Source of the DNA: Bacteroidales bacterium
Lineage (GTDB): Bacteria > Bacteroidota > Bacteroidia > Bacteroidales > P3
Reading direction: 5' to 3'
DNA: 64,000 nt
NCBI GenBank assembly: GCA_017934545.1
Contig: JAGBJI010000005.1
Location: 62,001 to 126,000 of the forward strand
In this document: in pieces, positions 43,262-52,686 of the stretch
How the letters are laid out: each line of letters starts with the position of its first letter
Numbering within the stretch: position 1 is the first letter of the stretch
Notes under the pieces: model-generated
Seen by the model: the letters and a program-made list of their open reading frames with translations, nothing else
What the model was told of the DNA's origin: nothing
Databases searched by the model: none
Made by a program: the position numbers and the translations under genes

Positions 43262-44002
43262 ATGAAGAAAATAGTTGCAACGGTTGCCTTGTTTGCATGC
43301 TCGCTTGTATTGGGTATGAACTGCATTGCCCAACAGGGCGAATGGGCAGGTATAATTAAATATAAGCTTACATGGAAAGGCAACGTACCTGAAGGCAATC
43401 TGCCTGAAACCTATGAAACCAAAGTTTTTAAAAATTTGGAAGGCACAGACTTTATGACTTATGTAGGTTTGGGCGGATTGATGAAATCTATCAGCAATTC
43501 AAACAACCACATGGTTACCTTTATGGTAGACTTTTCCATGTTCCCTGACGAAGGTCCGTATGAAGGAATGTCGGGCAAATGGTATTTCAAAGAAAAAGCC
43601 GACATGGAAAAAGCCAAATCAAAGATTCATTATGAATATACGGGCAACACAAAAGAAATTGCAGGTTTGAAATGTGAGGAAGTTAAGGTTTCGGCAAAGT
43701 CGGAAGAAAGCGGCAAAGAGGAATCGGAAGTTATCTGGGTTACCAAAGAGTTGGGACCGAAAGAGAACATGACCTATTATCCGGGCTTGGACGCTTTTCC
43801 GATGGAGTTCACAATTGACCTTTCTGCAGAACTGTCTATTTTGGTTACCGTTACCGAATGTCTTAAAGGCAAAGCATCGCAGGCAGATTTGATGTTGGAG
43901 TCGGGTTATGAAGAAATAGCCAAAGAAGACTTCCAGGAATGGATGCAGAGATTGGGACGTTCCATGCAATCAGGCGGTGACGACTCGGACGATGATATGT
44001 AA
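43262..44002 (+). CDS. Secreted protein of unknown function
   Basis: A 246-residue exported protein. The signal peptide runs to about FACSLVLGMNCIAQ, where the Cys is not in a clear lipobox. The mature part is beta-rich with TGNTKEIAGLKCEEVKVS followed by a proposed strand pair WVTKELGPKEN, a pattern seen in Bacteroidota periplasmic proteins of the GLPGLI/DUF4412 kind. The C-terminus is acidic (GGDDSDDDM). It is 11 bases upstream of ftsK and probably co-transcribed. I cannot assign a function. The ATG at 43262 is chosen because earlier codons lie in the promoter. Confidence 0.75.
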   Translation: MKKIVATVALFACSLVLGMNCIAQQGEWAGIIKYKLTWKGNVPEGNLPETYETKVFKNLEGTDFMTYVGLGGLMKSISNSNNHMVTFMVDFSMFPDEGPYEGMSGKWYFKEKADMEKAKSKIHYEYTGNTKEIAGLKCEEVKVSAKSEESGKEESEVIWVTKELGPKENMTYYPGLDAFPMEFTIDLSAELSILVTVTECLKGKASQADLMLESGYEEIAKEDFQEWMQRLGRSMQSGGDDSDDDM

Positions 44003-44013
44003 TCTTTGGGCAG

Positions 44014-46557
44014 ATGGCCGCAAAAAAACAGACAAAGAACAAACAATCTAAAAAGAAAGACACTTTAAAGCAAGAAGAAAACGTTTTGACGATGGTTAAA
44101 CACGGATTGAAAAGTCCGCAGTTGCCGTTGGTTACAGGCGTTTTCCTCTTCTTGTTTGCCGTATTTTGTTTGTTGTCCGTGATTTCTTTTTTCTTCACAT
44201 GGGCAACAGATTATGATACGGTGAAAAATATTTCCGCCCACGACCTTTTGACAGGCGAACAAAACATAAAGAATTGGTGCGGAAATTTAGGGGCGTTCAC
44301 CGCTTACTATATTACAAGCCATACTTTCGGCATAGGTTCTCTGGGGCTTATAGTGATTTGCGTGCTGTTTGCATTGCGGTTGCTGAAAGTCAAAATAACG
44401 CTTTTCTCCAAATGGATTGTGTCCGTGACGGTCATAATGCTGTGGATGTCGTGTATAACGGGCTTTATAGTAGTAGGTTTCGGCGTTGAGAAGTTGGAAT
44501 ATTTTGCAGGCCTTATCGGCATAGGCATAAACAGCGGACTTTGTTCGCTTATGGGCAAGGTAGGTTGTGCAATAGTTTTGCTGGCTTTTACAATAGTCAT
44601 ACCTATGTTGCTTTTCGGTGTTAAATATTTGTGGGTAAGACAGGCGGTGAACAATATTGCTTCACGCAAAACTCCGACGCAGGAAAGCGAAAACAACAAC
44701 CACCAAGACGATAACCGTAAAGATAACGACCAAAACGAAACCAAACAGGAACAACCGCAACAAGAAGAAAATCCTTTTGAGCAACAACCGCAACAGGAAG
44801 AAGACGAAGAGGATTATGAACAAGAACCGCAACAAGAACAAGAGCAGGAAGATTACACCGAACAGGAAGAAGAAAATACGGAAAGTGAAGATGATGAAAT
44901 AAACAACGGTTCGGAGCAAGACGAAATACCGTTTATTATCAATACACAGAACACAGACCAAGACCAAAGCGAAGAAGATGAAGACAGCACCGCTCAACAG
45001 CAGGAGCAGCCGCAGCATTATTCTGCCACAGACCCGTACGACCCGTACAAAGAGTTGAGCTTTTACCGTTTTCCGTCAACCGACTTGCTTATAGATTATG
45101 ATAAAAACAATACGTTCATATCCGAACGCGAACTTATCGCCAACAAACACCGTATAGAGCAAACGCTCTTAAACTACAGCATAAAAATTTCTTCCATAGA
45201 GGCAACCGTAGGTCCTACGGTGACATTGTACGAGATTGTTCCCGCACCCGGCATACGTATTTCCAAGATTAAAGCCCTTGAAGACGATATTGCCTTGAGT
45301 CTTTCGGCATTGGGCATCCGTATCATCGCACCTATACCCGGCAAAGGCACAATAGGTATTGAAGTTCCTAACTCCAAACCGCAGATAGTGTCAATGAAAT
45401 CCATGTTGGAGTCACCGCAGTTCAATGACAACAAATTTGAGTTGCCTATTGTGATAGGACGGCGTATTGACAACACTCCTTACGCCTGCGATTTGGCCAA
45501 AATGCCCCATCTTCTTATGGCAGGAGCGACGGGACAAGGTAAATCGGTCGGCTTGAACGCCATCATATCGTCATTATTGTATAAAAAACATCCGTGCGAT
45601 TTAAAATTTATCTTCGTAGACCCTAAAAAAGTTGAACTGTCGCTGTATTCCAAACTTGAGAAACATTACTTGGCCAAAGTGCCTAACGGAAAGGAAGCGG
45701 TGATTACTGACGTTAAGGACGTGGTTTATACTTTGCGTTCGCTGTGTCAGGAGATGGACACGCGTTACGAACTGTTGAAGCAGGCAGGGTGCAAAAAGAT
45801 TACCGAGTATAATAAAAAGTTTATAGCAAGACGCCTCAACCCCGAATCAGGACATAAATACATGCCGTACATCGTGCTGGTTATTGACGAGTTTGCTGAT
45901 TTGATTATGACGGCAGGCAAAGAGATTGAAAAGCCTATATGCCGTCTTGCACAGTTGGCACGTGCTGTGGGAATACATCTTATCATTGCAACACAAAGAC
46001 CGAGTGTTAACATAATAACAGGTACAATCAAGGCGAATTTTCCTGCTCGTGCGGCGTTCAAAGTAAGTTCCTTGACTGACTCCCGTACAATCCTTGACAC
46101 AAAGGGTGCAGAGCAGCTGATAGGACGCGGAGATATGCTGGTAAGTAACGGAGGTCCGCTCGTCAGGTTGCAGTGTGCATTGATAGATACTGAAGAAATT
46201 GAAAAGGTTGCGGACTTTATCGCCGAACAACAGGGATTCAGTGAATGTTTCTTACTGCCTGAAGTCAAGGAAGAGGCAGATGATGACAACACGGAGAAGA
46301 AAAGTTTTGACGATGACAGATTGGACTCCAAGTTTGAGGAGGCTGCACGCCTTGTAGTGATGACCCAACAGGGTTCAACGTCAATGCTTCAACGCAAATT
46401 GGCACTTGGTTACAACCGTGCGGGAAGAGTGATGGACCAATTGGAACATGCAGGCATCGTAGGGCCTGTACGCGGAAGCAAAGCCCGCGATGTATTGGTT
46501 ACAACCGAAGAAGAACTCCAATCAATCCTTGATTCCGTTCTGAAAAAGCAAGCCTGA
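44014..46557 (+). CDS. ftsK: DNA translocase FtsK
   Basis: Septal DNA pump that clears chromosome termini and aids dimer resolution. Four membrane segments are in residues 35-205. A Gln/Glu-rich low-complexity linker follows (about 215-345). The motor has Walker A GATGQGKSVGLN, Walker B VLVIDEFADLIM, and ATQRPSVNIITG. The C-terminal gamma winged helix (MLQRKLALGYNRAGRVMDQLE) reads KOPS-type polarity signals. 847 residues is normal for the phylum. Followed closely by lolA. Confidence 0.96.
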   Translation: MAAKKQTKNKQSKKKDTLKQEENVLTMVKHGLKSPQLPLVTGVFLFLFAVFCLLSVISFFFTWATDYDTVKNISAHDLLTGEQNIKNWCGNLGAFTAYYITSHTFGIGSLGLIVICVLFALRLLKVKITLFSKWIVSVTVIMLWMSCITGFIVVGFGVEKLEYFAGLIGIGINSGLCSLMGKVGCAIVLLAFTIVIPMLLFGVKYLWVRQAVNNIASRKTPTQESENNNHQDDNRKDNDQNETKQEQPQQEENPFEQQPQQEEDEEDYEQEPQQEQEQEDYTEQEEENTESEDDEINNGSEQDEIPFIINTQNTDQDQSEEDEDSTAQQQEQPQHYSATDPYDPYKELSFYRFPSTDLLIDYDKNNTFISERELIANKHRIEQTLLNYSIKISSIEATVGPTVTLYEIVPAPGIRISKIKALEDDIALSLSALGIRIIAPIPGKGTIGIEVPNSKPQIVSMKSMLESPQFNDNKFELPIVIGRRIDNTPYACDLAKMPHLLMAGATGQGKSVGLNAIISSLLYKKHPCDLKFIFVDPKKVELSLYSKLEKHYLAKVPNGKEAVITDVKDVVYTLRSLCQEMDTRYELLKQAGCKKITEYNKKFIARRLNPESGHKYMPYIVLVIDEFADLIMTAGKEIEKPICRLAQLARAVGIHLIIATQRPSVNIITGTIKANFPARAAFKVSSLTDSRTILDTKGAEQLIGRGDMLVSNGGPLVRLQCALIDTEEIEKVADFIAEQQGFSECFLLPEVKEEADDDNTEKKSFDDDRLDSKFEEAARLVVMTQQGSTSMLQRKLALGYNRAGRVMDQLEHAGIVGPVRGSKARDVLVTTEEELQSILDSVLKKQA

Positions 46558-46608
46558 ATGCGTACAATACTTATGCACAGCGGCATGGATATTGATAACA
46601 AATTTATT

Positions 46609-47265
46609 ATGAAAAGAATAGCAGTAATATTATTAGGATTGATTGTTTCCCTCGGGGCTTCGGGTCAGACGGAAATAAAAAACGGAGTGGTGATTGACAA
46701 AGGTGCGCAAAAGATTGTGGACAATGTCATTGCACAGATGAAAAAAGATACGCCGTTGTCATTTTCTTTCACCTTCAACATACAGGACGAAGGCGGCAAA
46801 CAACAAGGCAAAGGAACATTTGTAAGCAACAACGCACAATATTCCATAGTTACCGACCAATTCTCACAGTTCAGCAACGGCACAACTACATGGAACTATA
46901 TCAAAAAGACCAATGAAGTTGAAATAATGGACGTTGAGGACGGCAACACCATGTTTAACTTCGTCAAAATCATAAACAATTCCGTCAAAAACTTCCGTCC
47001 CAAACTTATACGTCAGGAAAAATACAACAATATCAACTGCAATATCGTTGATTTAACGCCTATGAAAGGCGGAAGCATAAGCAAAATCCGTATATATTCA
47101 TCCGTTTCCAACAATCGCTTGCAAAAGATTGAAATGCACACATATAACGGCGGTAAATACATATATACGTTTTCCAATTACAAGCCTAACGTAGCGGTAA
47201 GTTCAAAAGATTTCACTTTTGACAAGACCAAATACCCTAAAGTAAAGACTGTGGATTTGCGGTAA
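46609..47265 (+). CDS. lolA: Outer membrane lipoprotein carrier LolA-like protein
   Basis: Periplasmic chaperone carrying lipoproteins to the outer membrane. The signal peptide MKRIAVILLGLIVSLGASG starts at the preferred ATG 46609; the frame extends 17 codons further but those residues look unconserved. The mature domain has GTFVSNNAQYSIVTDQFSQF and LDLTP-like IVDLTPMKGGSISKIRI, typical of the LolA half-barrel in Bacteroidota. It follows ftsK, a common pairing in this phylum, and converges on rsgA. Confidence 0.9.
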   Translation: MKRIAVILLGLIVSLGASGQTEIKNGVVIDKGAQKIVDNVIAQMKKDTPLSFSFTFNIQDEGGKQQGKGTFVSNNAQYSIVTDQFSQFSNGTTTWNYIKKTNEVEIMDVEDGNTMFNFVKIINNSVKNFRPKLIRQEKYNNINCNIVDLTPMKGGSISKIRIYSSVSNNRLQKIEMHTYNGGKYIYTFSNYKPNVAVSSKDFTFDKTKYPKVKTVDLR

Positions 47266-47272
47266 GCGGCTT

Positions 47273-48241
47273 TTATGCCATATCGTCCGCATTGAGCAGT
47301 TTGATGTAATTGTTGTACCGCTGCGAAGATATTTCTCCATATTCAACTGCCTGTTTTATAGCACATCCGGGTTCGTGCGTGTGAGTGCAATTGTAATATT
47401 TGCAATTCTCCAAGCGTTGCTTCATCTCGGGAAAATACAGAGCCAATTCCTCTTTTTTGAAGTCTACCACACCGAAAGACTTAACCCCCGGAGTATCAAT
47501 AATCTTTATGTCGCCGTTCTCCAACATTGCGGCAAATGTCGTGGTATGTTTACCGCTGTGATGCGTAGAAGAAACTTCTTTGGTTTTTTGATTTGCCGAA
47601 GGGCATAATATGTTTATCAGCGTACTTTTGCCTACTCCGCTGTTGCCGCTGAACAGTGCCGTCTTACCTTTCAGTTCTTCCTTTAACTTATTCATTCCCA
47701 AGCCTGATACTGCACTTGTCAACAACACCTCATAGCCTATACTCTCATAAAGTTCGGTCAAAAAACCCGCATACACTTCCGATTCTTCATCAAGCAAATC
47801 CACCTTATTGATAACAATTTTACAAGGCACGTTGTACGCATTAGCAGTCACTAAAAACCTGTCTATAAACATGGTATCGGTTTTGGGTTCTTTGCACGAC
47901 ACTATTAAAAACGCCGTATCTATGTTGGACGCTACGATGCTGTAAAGTTTTGAGAGGTTAACCGATTTGCGTATTATGTAGTTCTTGCGGGGAAATATGC
48001 TGTCAATCTGTGCGTATTCGCTGTTGGGAGTAAACACAAAATGAACCCTGTCACCGACTGCAACGGGGTTGGTAGTCTTTATGTTCATCGTGCGGAATTT
48101 GCCCTTGATAACACAATTGACCAACGAGCCGTCATCACGTTTTACTACATAATAAGAACCTGTTGAACAGACAATTACACCTATGTCAACATTAGTTTGT
48201 AAATCCGTTTTATTAGGTTGGTTTTCCATAGGAGAGAACAT
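47273..48241 (-). CDS. rsgA: Ribosome small-subunit biogenesis GTPase RsgA
   Basis: Circularly permuted GTPase that checks 30S maturation. An N-terminal OB fold precedes the GTPase, in which G4 (INKVD) comes before G1 (GNSGVGKST) and G3 (DTPG), the permuted order. The C-terminal zinc knuckle has CKYYNCTHTHEPGC. 322 residues. Start at 48241 or Met5 at 48229 are both possible. It lies 20 bases after the tRNA-fMet gene and may share its transcript. Confidence 0.95.
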   Translation of the reverse strand: MFSPMENQPNKTDLQTNVDIGVIVCSTGSYYVVKRDDGSLVNCVIKGKFRTMNIKTTNPVAVGDRVHFVFTPNSEYAQIDSIFPRKNYIIRKSVNLSKLYSIVASNIDTAFLIVSCKEPKTDTMFIDRFLVTANAYNVPCKIVINKVDLLDEESEVYAGFLTELYESIGYEVLLTSAVSGLGMNKLKEELKGKTALFSGNSGVGKSTLINILCPSANQKTKEVSSTHHSGKHTTTFAAMLENGDIKIIDTPGVKSFGVVDFKKEELALYFPEMKQRLENCKYYNCTHTHEPGCAIKQAVEYGEISSQRYNNYIKLLNADDMA

Positions 48242-48261
48242 ATAATCCTATAAAAAGAAAG

Positions 48262-48333
48262 TAGCGGGGGCAGGATTCGAACCTACGACCTCCGGGTTAT
48301 GAGCCCGGTGAGCTACCACTGCTCTACCCCGCA
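48262..48333 (-). tRNA. Initiator tRNA-fMet (CAU)
   Basis: The minus strand folds into a 72-base cloverleaf: acceptor TGCGGGG / CCCCGCT, D arm GAGC-GCTC, anticodon arm CCGGG-CTCATAA-CCCGG, T arm GTAGG-TTCGAAT-CCTGC, discriminator A. The anticodon is CAT. Initiator features are the unpaired 1:72 position (T:T here, where C:A is usual), three G-C pairs GGG/CCC at the base of the anticodon loop, and an A11:U24 pair. CCA is not encoded. Confidence 0.92.
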
Positions 48334-48348
48334 TTCTGTTTTCAGTTT

Positions 48349-48381
48349 GCAAAATTACAACTAAATTCTGAACTGACCAAA
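48349..48381 (-). promoter_or_regulatory. Full promoter of tRNA-fMet (TTTG-N20-TAATTTTGC)
   Basis: On the minus strand a -33 TTTG (48378-48381) and -7 TAATTTTGC (48349-48357) are separated by exactly 20 bases, the best match to the Bacteroidota primary-sigma consensus in the window. The tRNA starts 16 bases downstream. Confidence 0.8.
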
Positions 48382-48397
48382 TTATTTTGTGATTTTA

Positions 48398-48510
48398 TTT
48401 TTGCCGATTCAGAAAACAATCTGAAAAAAGGTGCTTTTTTCATGTAAAAAAAGTGGTTTTTTCAGTCAAAAAACCACTTTTTTTAAAATCAGAATGCGAA
48501 TCGGCAAAAA
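48398..48510. repeat. Brick-built element, GGTGC/GTGG/CCAC core
   Basis: Inner cores GGTGC (48430-48434), GTGG (48453-48456) and CCAC (48474-48477) at 21-22 bp spacing. The ends are a perfect 13-bp inverted repeat TTTTTGCCGATTC / GAATCGGCAAAAA. It lies between the tRNA promoter and the 3' end of the T9SS cargo gene. Confidence 0.85.
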
Positions 48511-48573
48511 TAAATCCGCACTTTAAAATTTTTAAGTGCGGATTTGCTAAACCAAGTACAACTGTTAATATTT

Positions 48574-50550
48574 TTATTGCTTAATCAAAGTTTTTACTGC
48601 CGACTTGCCGTCATAGTGCAGAACCACTTTATACATTCCTTTCGGCAAATCGGAAACATCAATCATTAAAGTACCGTCAGTTATCGGCTGTTGCAATGTT
48701 TTTATATTCTCTCCTATCGTATTGAAAAACGATATATTCACTTGATTTGCAGAAGAATTTAAATTAATATTAATATTTTCTGCGGCAGGATTAGGAAATA
48801 AACTTATCATTTGCAAATCAGACACTTCAGACAAAGAAGAAAGCACTTCCAAATACAATGTAACTATGCTGTCGCAACTGTTCACGGAAATAAGGGTATC
48901 AGTGTACGTTCCGCTTTGTGTATAAATTTTTCCGTTAAGAGTATATTTTTCACCGCTTTGTATTGTCACCGAATCAACTGCCCAATATACGGAATTAACT
49001 ACTAAAGTTACGCTGACAAGGCTGTCACACCCGCCCGCAGTATACAGATTCTCTTCATAATAACCTGAATTAAACAAAGTTTTGCCGTTAAATTCATAAG
49101 TTTCTCCTTGACATATTTCCACGGTATCACTTCCGTCTGATTCGAAATACGAAGGCATGACCGTCAAAAACAATTGCACAATACTGTCACAACCGTCAAC
49201 GGACTGCAACTTATCGGTATAAACGCCTGTCTGCGTTTTGTTTTCAAAATTGTAAGCGTTATACACGCTGCCGTCGCATATTGTGTCGTATATATCAGTC
49301 ATCAAAGTGTCGTTAACCGTCAAAAGCAACTGCACAATGCTGTCACAACCGTCCGTAGTTTGCATTTGGTTGGTATAAACACCTGATTGCGAAACATTAA
49401 AGCCGTTTTTATTGTATGTTTCACCCGTACATATGGTGTCAACATATGTTGTGCTGTAAGAAATGTTGACCTGCAAATCAACGGTCACTATACTGTCGCA
49501 ACCGTTGTAGCATTGCAACGTGTCGGAATATTTACCCGTTTTTGTTAAATAAAATCCGTAGTCCGTATAAACCGAACCCTCGCATATAGTGTCATATATC
49601 ACCGTATCAAATGCAGAAAGAATTTTCAGATGAACATAAACCGTGCTGTCACAACCGTTAATTGTCAGATACTTATCTATATAATCGCCCGCTTTGTTTA
49701 CTTGCACCCCGCTATTCAGCACATATGTTCCGTTGGAGCATATAGTTACATCCTTATGTACTATAAAAGTATCGTAAACAGTTAGGTTATACTTAATTAT
49801 ACTGTCGCATTGAGCCTGCGTTTTCACAGTATCGTAATAAATACCTGACTGATTGATAATCTTGTTTCCGATTGCAAAATATTCATTTTTGCATATCGCC
49901 TTATCAATCACTGTCATCTTTGCCTTCAAACGTATATTGTCTATCACGGGGGCAGGTTGTTCGCCGACGGATTTGTCATTACGCCAAACAAAAACCAATT
50001 TCGCCGTTGAGCAAGGCACAGGATTTTTAACTACGGCGGTAACTGTCTGTTTTGCATTCAGTTTATTGATATAATAATTGTCCGTTAGGACAAACTTAAA
50101 AGCATTTTCACTGTAATATTTTGCCGCAAAACCTGTGGCATTTTGTGCATTAGTCGGAGCGAAATCAACGTCGGTCGGTGCCAAGAATACTTTCAAATAA
50201 TCAGAACCTTCACCGTTGACATTGATGTCCATTTCCAAAATTATACTGTCCGAAGCGGGCAAAGCTAATTCAGTATATGCTATAACACAAGAACTTGCCG
50301 ACACCTTATATGCCGTATCCGTACCGTTGGAAGAAACAAACAGGCATTGGTTTTCGCCGTCGGGTTTGCCTATGTACCATTTATTCGTGCATGAACCGTT
50401 TTTTAAAGTCCATTGGTTCTGCTCAACGGCGGTTTCAAATCCGCATGTGTAAAATTCGGAAACGGAATCGTTGTCCGCAAAAGCCAAAACATTGCAGCTA
50501 AACAGAAGAAAACATGCAACAAACAGTCTTCCTGCCAATTTATAAGCCAT
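48574..50550 (-). CDS. Surface protein with CDSIV repeats and T9SS sorting tail
   Basis: A 658-residue exported protein. A signal peptide (about 1-25) is followed by a jelly-roll-like region to about 210, then seven modules of roughly 45-50 residues each ending in a CDSI/V or CDSTV motif (for example NGCDSIVTVDL, DGCDSIVQLFL). The C-terminus has the Por secretion tail SLFPNPAAENINI and DLPKGMYKVVL, which directs export and surface attachment by the type IX secretion system. The protein may be an adhesin or carbohydrate-binding surface protein; I see no catalytic motif. Confidence 0.9.
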   Translation of the reverse strand: MAYKLAGRLFVACFLLFSCNVLAFADNDSVSEFYTCGFETAVEQNQWTLKNGSCTNKWYIGKPDGENQCLFVSSNGTDTAYKVSASSCVIAYTELALPASDSIILEMDINVNGEGSDYLKVFLAPTDVDFAPTNAQNATGFAAKYYSENAFKFVLTDNYYINKLNAKQTVTAVVKNPVPCSTAKLVFVWRNDKSVGEQPAPVIDNIRLKAKMTVIDKAICKNEYFAIGNKIINQSGIYYDTVKTQAQCDSIIKYNLTVYDTFIVHKDVTICSNGTYVLNSGVQVNKAGDYIDKYLTINGCDSTVYVHLKILSAFDTVIYDTICEGSVYTDYGFYLTKTGKYSDTLQCYNGCDSIVTVDLQVNISYSTTYVDTICTGETYNKNGFNVSQSGVYTNQMQTTDGCDSIVQLLLTVNDTLMTDIYDTICDGSVYNAYNFENKTQTGVYTDKLQSVDGCDSIVQLFLTVMPSYFESDGSDTVEICQGETYEFNGKTLFNSGYYEENLYTAGGCDSLVSVTLVVNSVYWAVDSVTIQSGEKYTLNGKIYTQSGTYTDTLISVNSCDSIVTLYLEVLSSLSEVSDLQMISLFPNPAAENININLNSSANQVNISFFNTIGENIKTLQQPITDGTLMIDVSDLPKGMYKVVLHYDGKSAVKTLIKQ

Positions 50551-50565
50551 TACCAGAAATTTTGA

Positions 50566-52353
50566 TTAGAAGTTTATAATGTAATCCATCCGCATTTGAA
50601 CGCCTTGCATCTCACTTATGTCCTTCAACTGCAAGAAGAAAGAATACGGTTTACCCAATTCTTTGGTCAGGGATTTCATTTTGGTTTCTTCGGACGTGGT
50701 ACTCATAATCTGGTCTAATATTCCCATAGTTTTAGGATAGGTAACAATGCCGTAAGACTTCAGATTAGCCTTGTTTGCAGCCACTTGGATTGCTTTTTTA
50801 AGTCCGCCGAATTCATCAACAAGCCCTATCGGTTTAGCGTCTGCACCACTCCAAACTCTGCCTTTAGCAATGGTGTTGATATATTCAGGAGTTTTTCCTC
50901 TGCCCTGCGCAACTTTTGCAATGAAGTTTGTATAAAAGTTTTCTACATTGCGTTGCATCATAGCCTTTGCTTCTTTTGTCATCGGAGTAAATATACTCAT
51001 CGGATTACTGTTAGCATGCGTTTTCACCGTATCAAATGTTATTCCTATCTTATTCTTCAACGCTCTGCCGAAGTTAGGAATCACGCCGAAAACTCCTATA
51101 GACCCTGTGATAGTTGTTTGGTTTGCAACAATGTAAGAAGCATTTGACGACATTTCATAACCTGCCGATGCAGCCATATCGCCCATTGAAACGATGACAG
51201 GTTTTTTCTTTTTAGCCTTTATTACTTCGTTTGTAATCAATTCGCTTGCTACGGCATCGCCTCCGGGAGAATTCACCCTCAAAACAATGGCCTTGACTTT
51301 GTCGTTATCAGCTGCACGTTCTATTGCTTTACATACTGTTTCGCTGCCTATACTCAAATCTCCGCCCTTACCTTGATTGACATTGCCGTAAGCATATACA
51401 ATAGCGATGTTTTCACTCTGCGGTTTGTTTATATCAGTTATTGACTTGCGGTATTTGTCATATGAAATATAATTAATCTTTGTTTTTGCGGAAAGTTTGT
51501 TCTTTGCAATGACATCTTTGTTTATCGTATCCTTGTAATCGGATTTGAAACCAAGGTAATCTATCAATTTATTGTTGTACGCATCCTGCGGAAGAAAGCC
51601 TTGCAAAGAAGCAATCAAGTCGTTGAATCTCTGCTCATCAATACCTCTTGCTTTAGACATTTGCGAAGACAGAACGCTCCAAATAGAATTCAGATACTGA
51701 CGTGTCTGAATGCGGTTGGAATCTGACATATGGTTCATCGTATATGTTTCACCTGCTGACTTGTATGCGTTGTTGACAGGACGGATTAAATCAACATCAA
51801 TGTCAAGCTTGGCAATCAAATCTTTGTAATACATCACTTCGCCGCCCAATCCCGACAAAGTAACCATACCCGCAGGATTGACCATAATCTTATCCGCAAC
51901 GGTTGCAATGTAATAGGATTTTTGGTCAACCATATCGCCGTAAGCATAAATTTTTTTACCGTTGGTTTTGAAATCCTGCAATATTTCCCTGACTTCCTGT
52001 GCAGTTGCAACGCCGTTTGCCTGAAACATTCCTATATTAAGCATTATGGCTTTAATGTTTTTGTCATTTTTCGCCTTTTCTATCACTTGCATAAACTCCG
52101 TAAGACCTATTGCTTTGTTGTTTATGCCGTCCGTTGAAAGCATTGACTGAATATCTTCAATCTCCCGGTCATACACAGGATTGGAAAGGTCAACAACCAA
52201 AACGGAGTTGTCTTTTACCTTAACGTCATCGCTGTTTTTGCCAACGGATGCAATCATTGAGGTGATAACACCCAAAATTATGAAAAACGACAGTATCATC
52301 GCCAACCCGCTGCCTAAACACGAGGCAAAAAGGAATTTAAAAAACTGTTTCAT
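50566..52353 (-). CDS. sppA: Signal peptide peptidase SppA, 67K type
   Basis: Membrane-bound serine/lysine protease that degrades released signal peptides. One N-terminal membrane segment (GLAMILSFFIILGVITSMI) and two tandem ClpP-like domains (about 60-300 and 320-560). The nucleophile Ser is in GDMAASAGYEMSS of the second domain; the first provides the general-base Lys. TTITGSIGVFG is also conserved. 595 residues is normal. A -7 box is at 52400-52408. Confidence 0.94.
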   Translation of the reverse strand: MKQFFKFLFASCLGSGLAMILSFFIILGVITSMIASVGKNSDDVKVKDNSVLVVDLSNPVYDREIEDIQSMLSTDGINNKAIGLTEFMQVIEKAKNDKNIKAIMLNIGMFQANGVATAQEVREILQDFKTNGKKIYAYGDMVDQKSYYIATVADKIMVNPAGMVTLSGLGGEVMYYKDLIAKLDIDVDLIRPVNNAYKSAGETYTMNHMSDSNRIQTRQYLNSIWSVLSSQMSKARGIDEQRFNDLIASLQGFLPQDAYNNKLIDYLGFKSDYKDTINKDVIAKNKLSAKTKINYISYDKYRKSITDINKPQSENIAIVYAYGNVNQGKGGDLSIGSETVCKAIERAADNDKVKAIVLRVNSPGGDAVASELITNEVIKAKKKKPVIVSMGDMAASAGYEMSSNASYIVANQTTITGSIGVFGVIPNFGRALKNKIGITFDTVKTHANSNPMSIFTPMTKEAKAMMQRNVENFYTNFIAKVAQGRGKTPEYINTIAKGRVWSGADAKPIGLVDEFGGLKKAIQVAANKANLKSYGIVTYPKTMGILDQIMSTTSEETKMKSLTKELGKPYSFFLQLKDISEMQGVQMRMDYIINF

Positions 52354-52399
52354 CGTTGTATGTAAAATGTTTTAAAGGTTAATAATTATTTATTGTGTT

Positions 52400-52408
52400 G
52401 CAAAATTA
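52400..52408 (-). promoter_or_regulatory. -7 box TAATTTTGC for sppA
   Basis: Exact consensus on the minus strand, 47 bases before the sppA ATG. Confidence 0.5.
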
Positions 52409-52686
52409 CGAAAATTTTATATTTCCCAAATAAATACGTTATACTTTCGTACAAAATAACCCAAATTATATAAACTATTAACAATCTATAAAACTCAAAA
52501 AACACATTATAAACGTTGTTTTAAACAGCATTCCGTTGATTTGGTTGGATGTTACTTTGTTGAGGTTTATCGGTTCGGGGAAAGTAATGTTGTTTTTAAG
52601 TAGGTATAGAATGTCTTGTCGTAAAGAGGCCGATACGTTTCAGTGCAAATATGTTCACTTATTATGTATAAATAAAATACTTCTGC
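52409..52686. other. Gene-free AT-rich stretch between sppA and the HEPN gene
   Basis: No open frame of note, tRNA, terminator stem or brick-built array was found here. The part 52520-52620 is less AT-rich than its surroundings and might be a decayed remnant, but I could not match it to anything. Confidence 0.4.

Noticed and set aside
48398-48510. Repeat elements as simple bidirectional terminators
   Set aside because: Copies also sit between divergent promoters (11.1 and 33.1 kb) where a terminator is not expected; some may still act so at 28.3 kb.
52409-52686. Pseudogene or mobile element remnant between sppA and the HEPN gene
   Set aside because: No recognisable translated similarity or inverted repeats; left as unexplained sequence.
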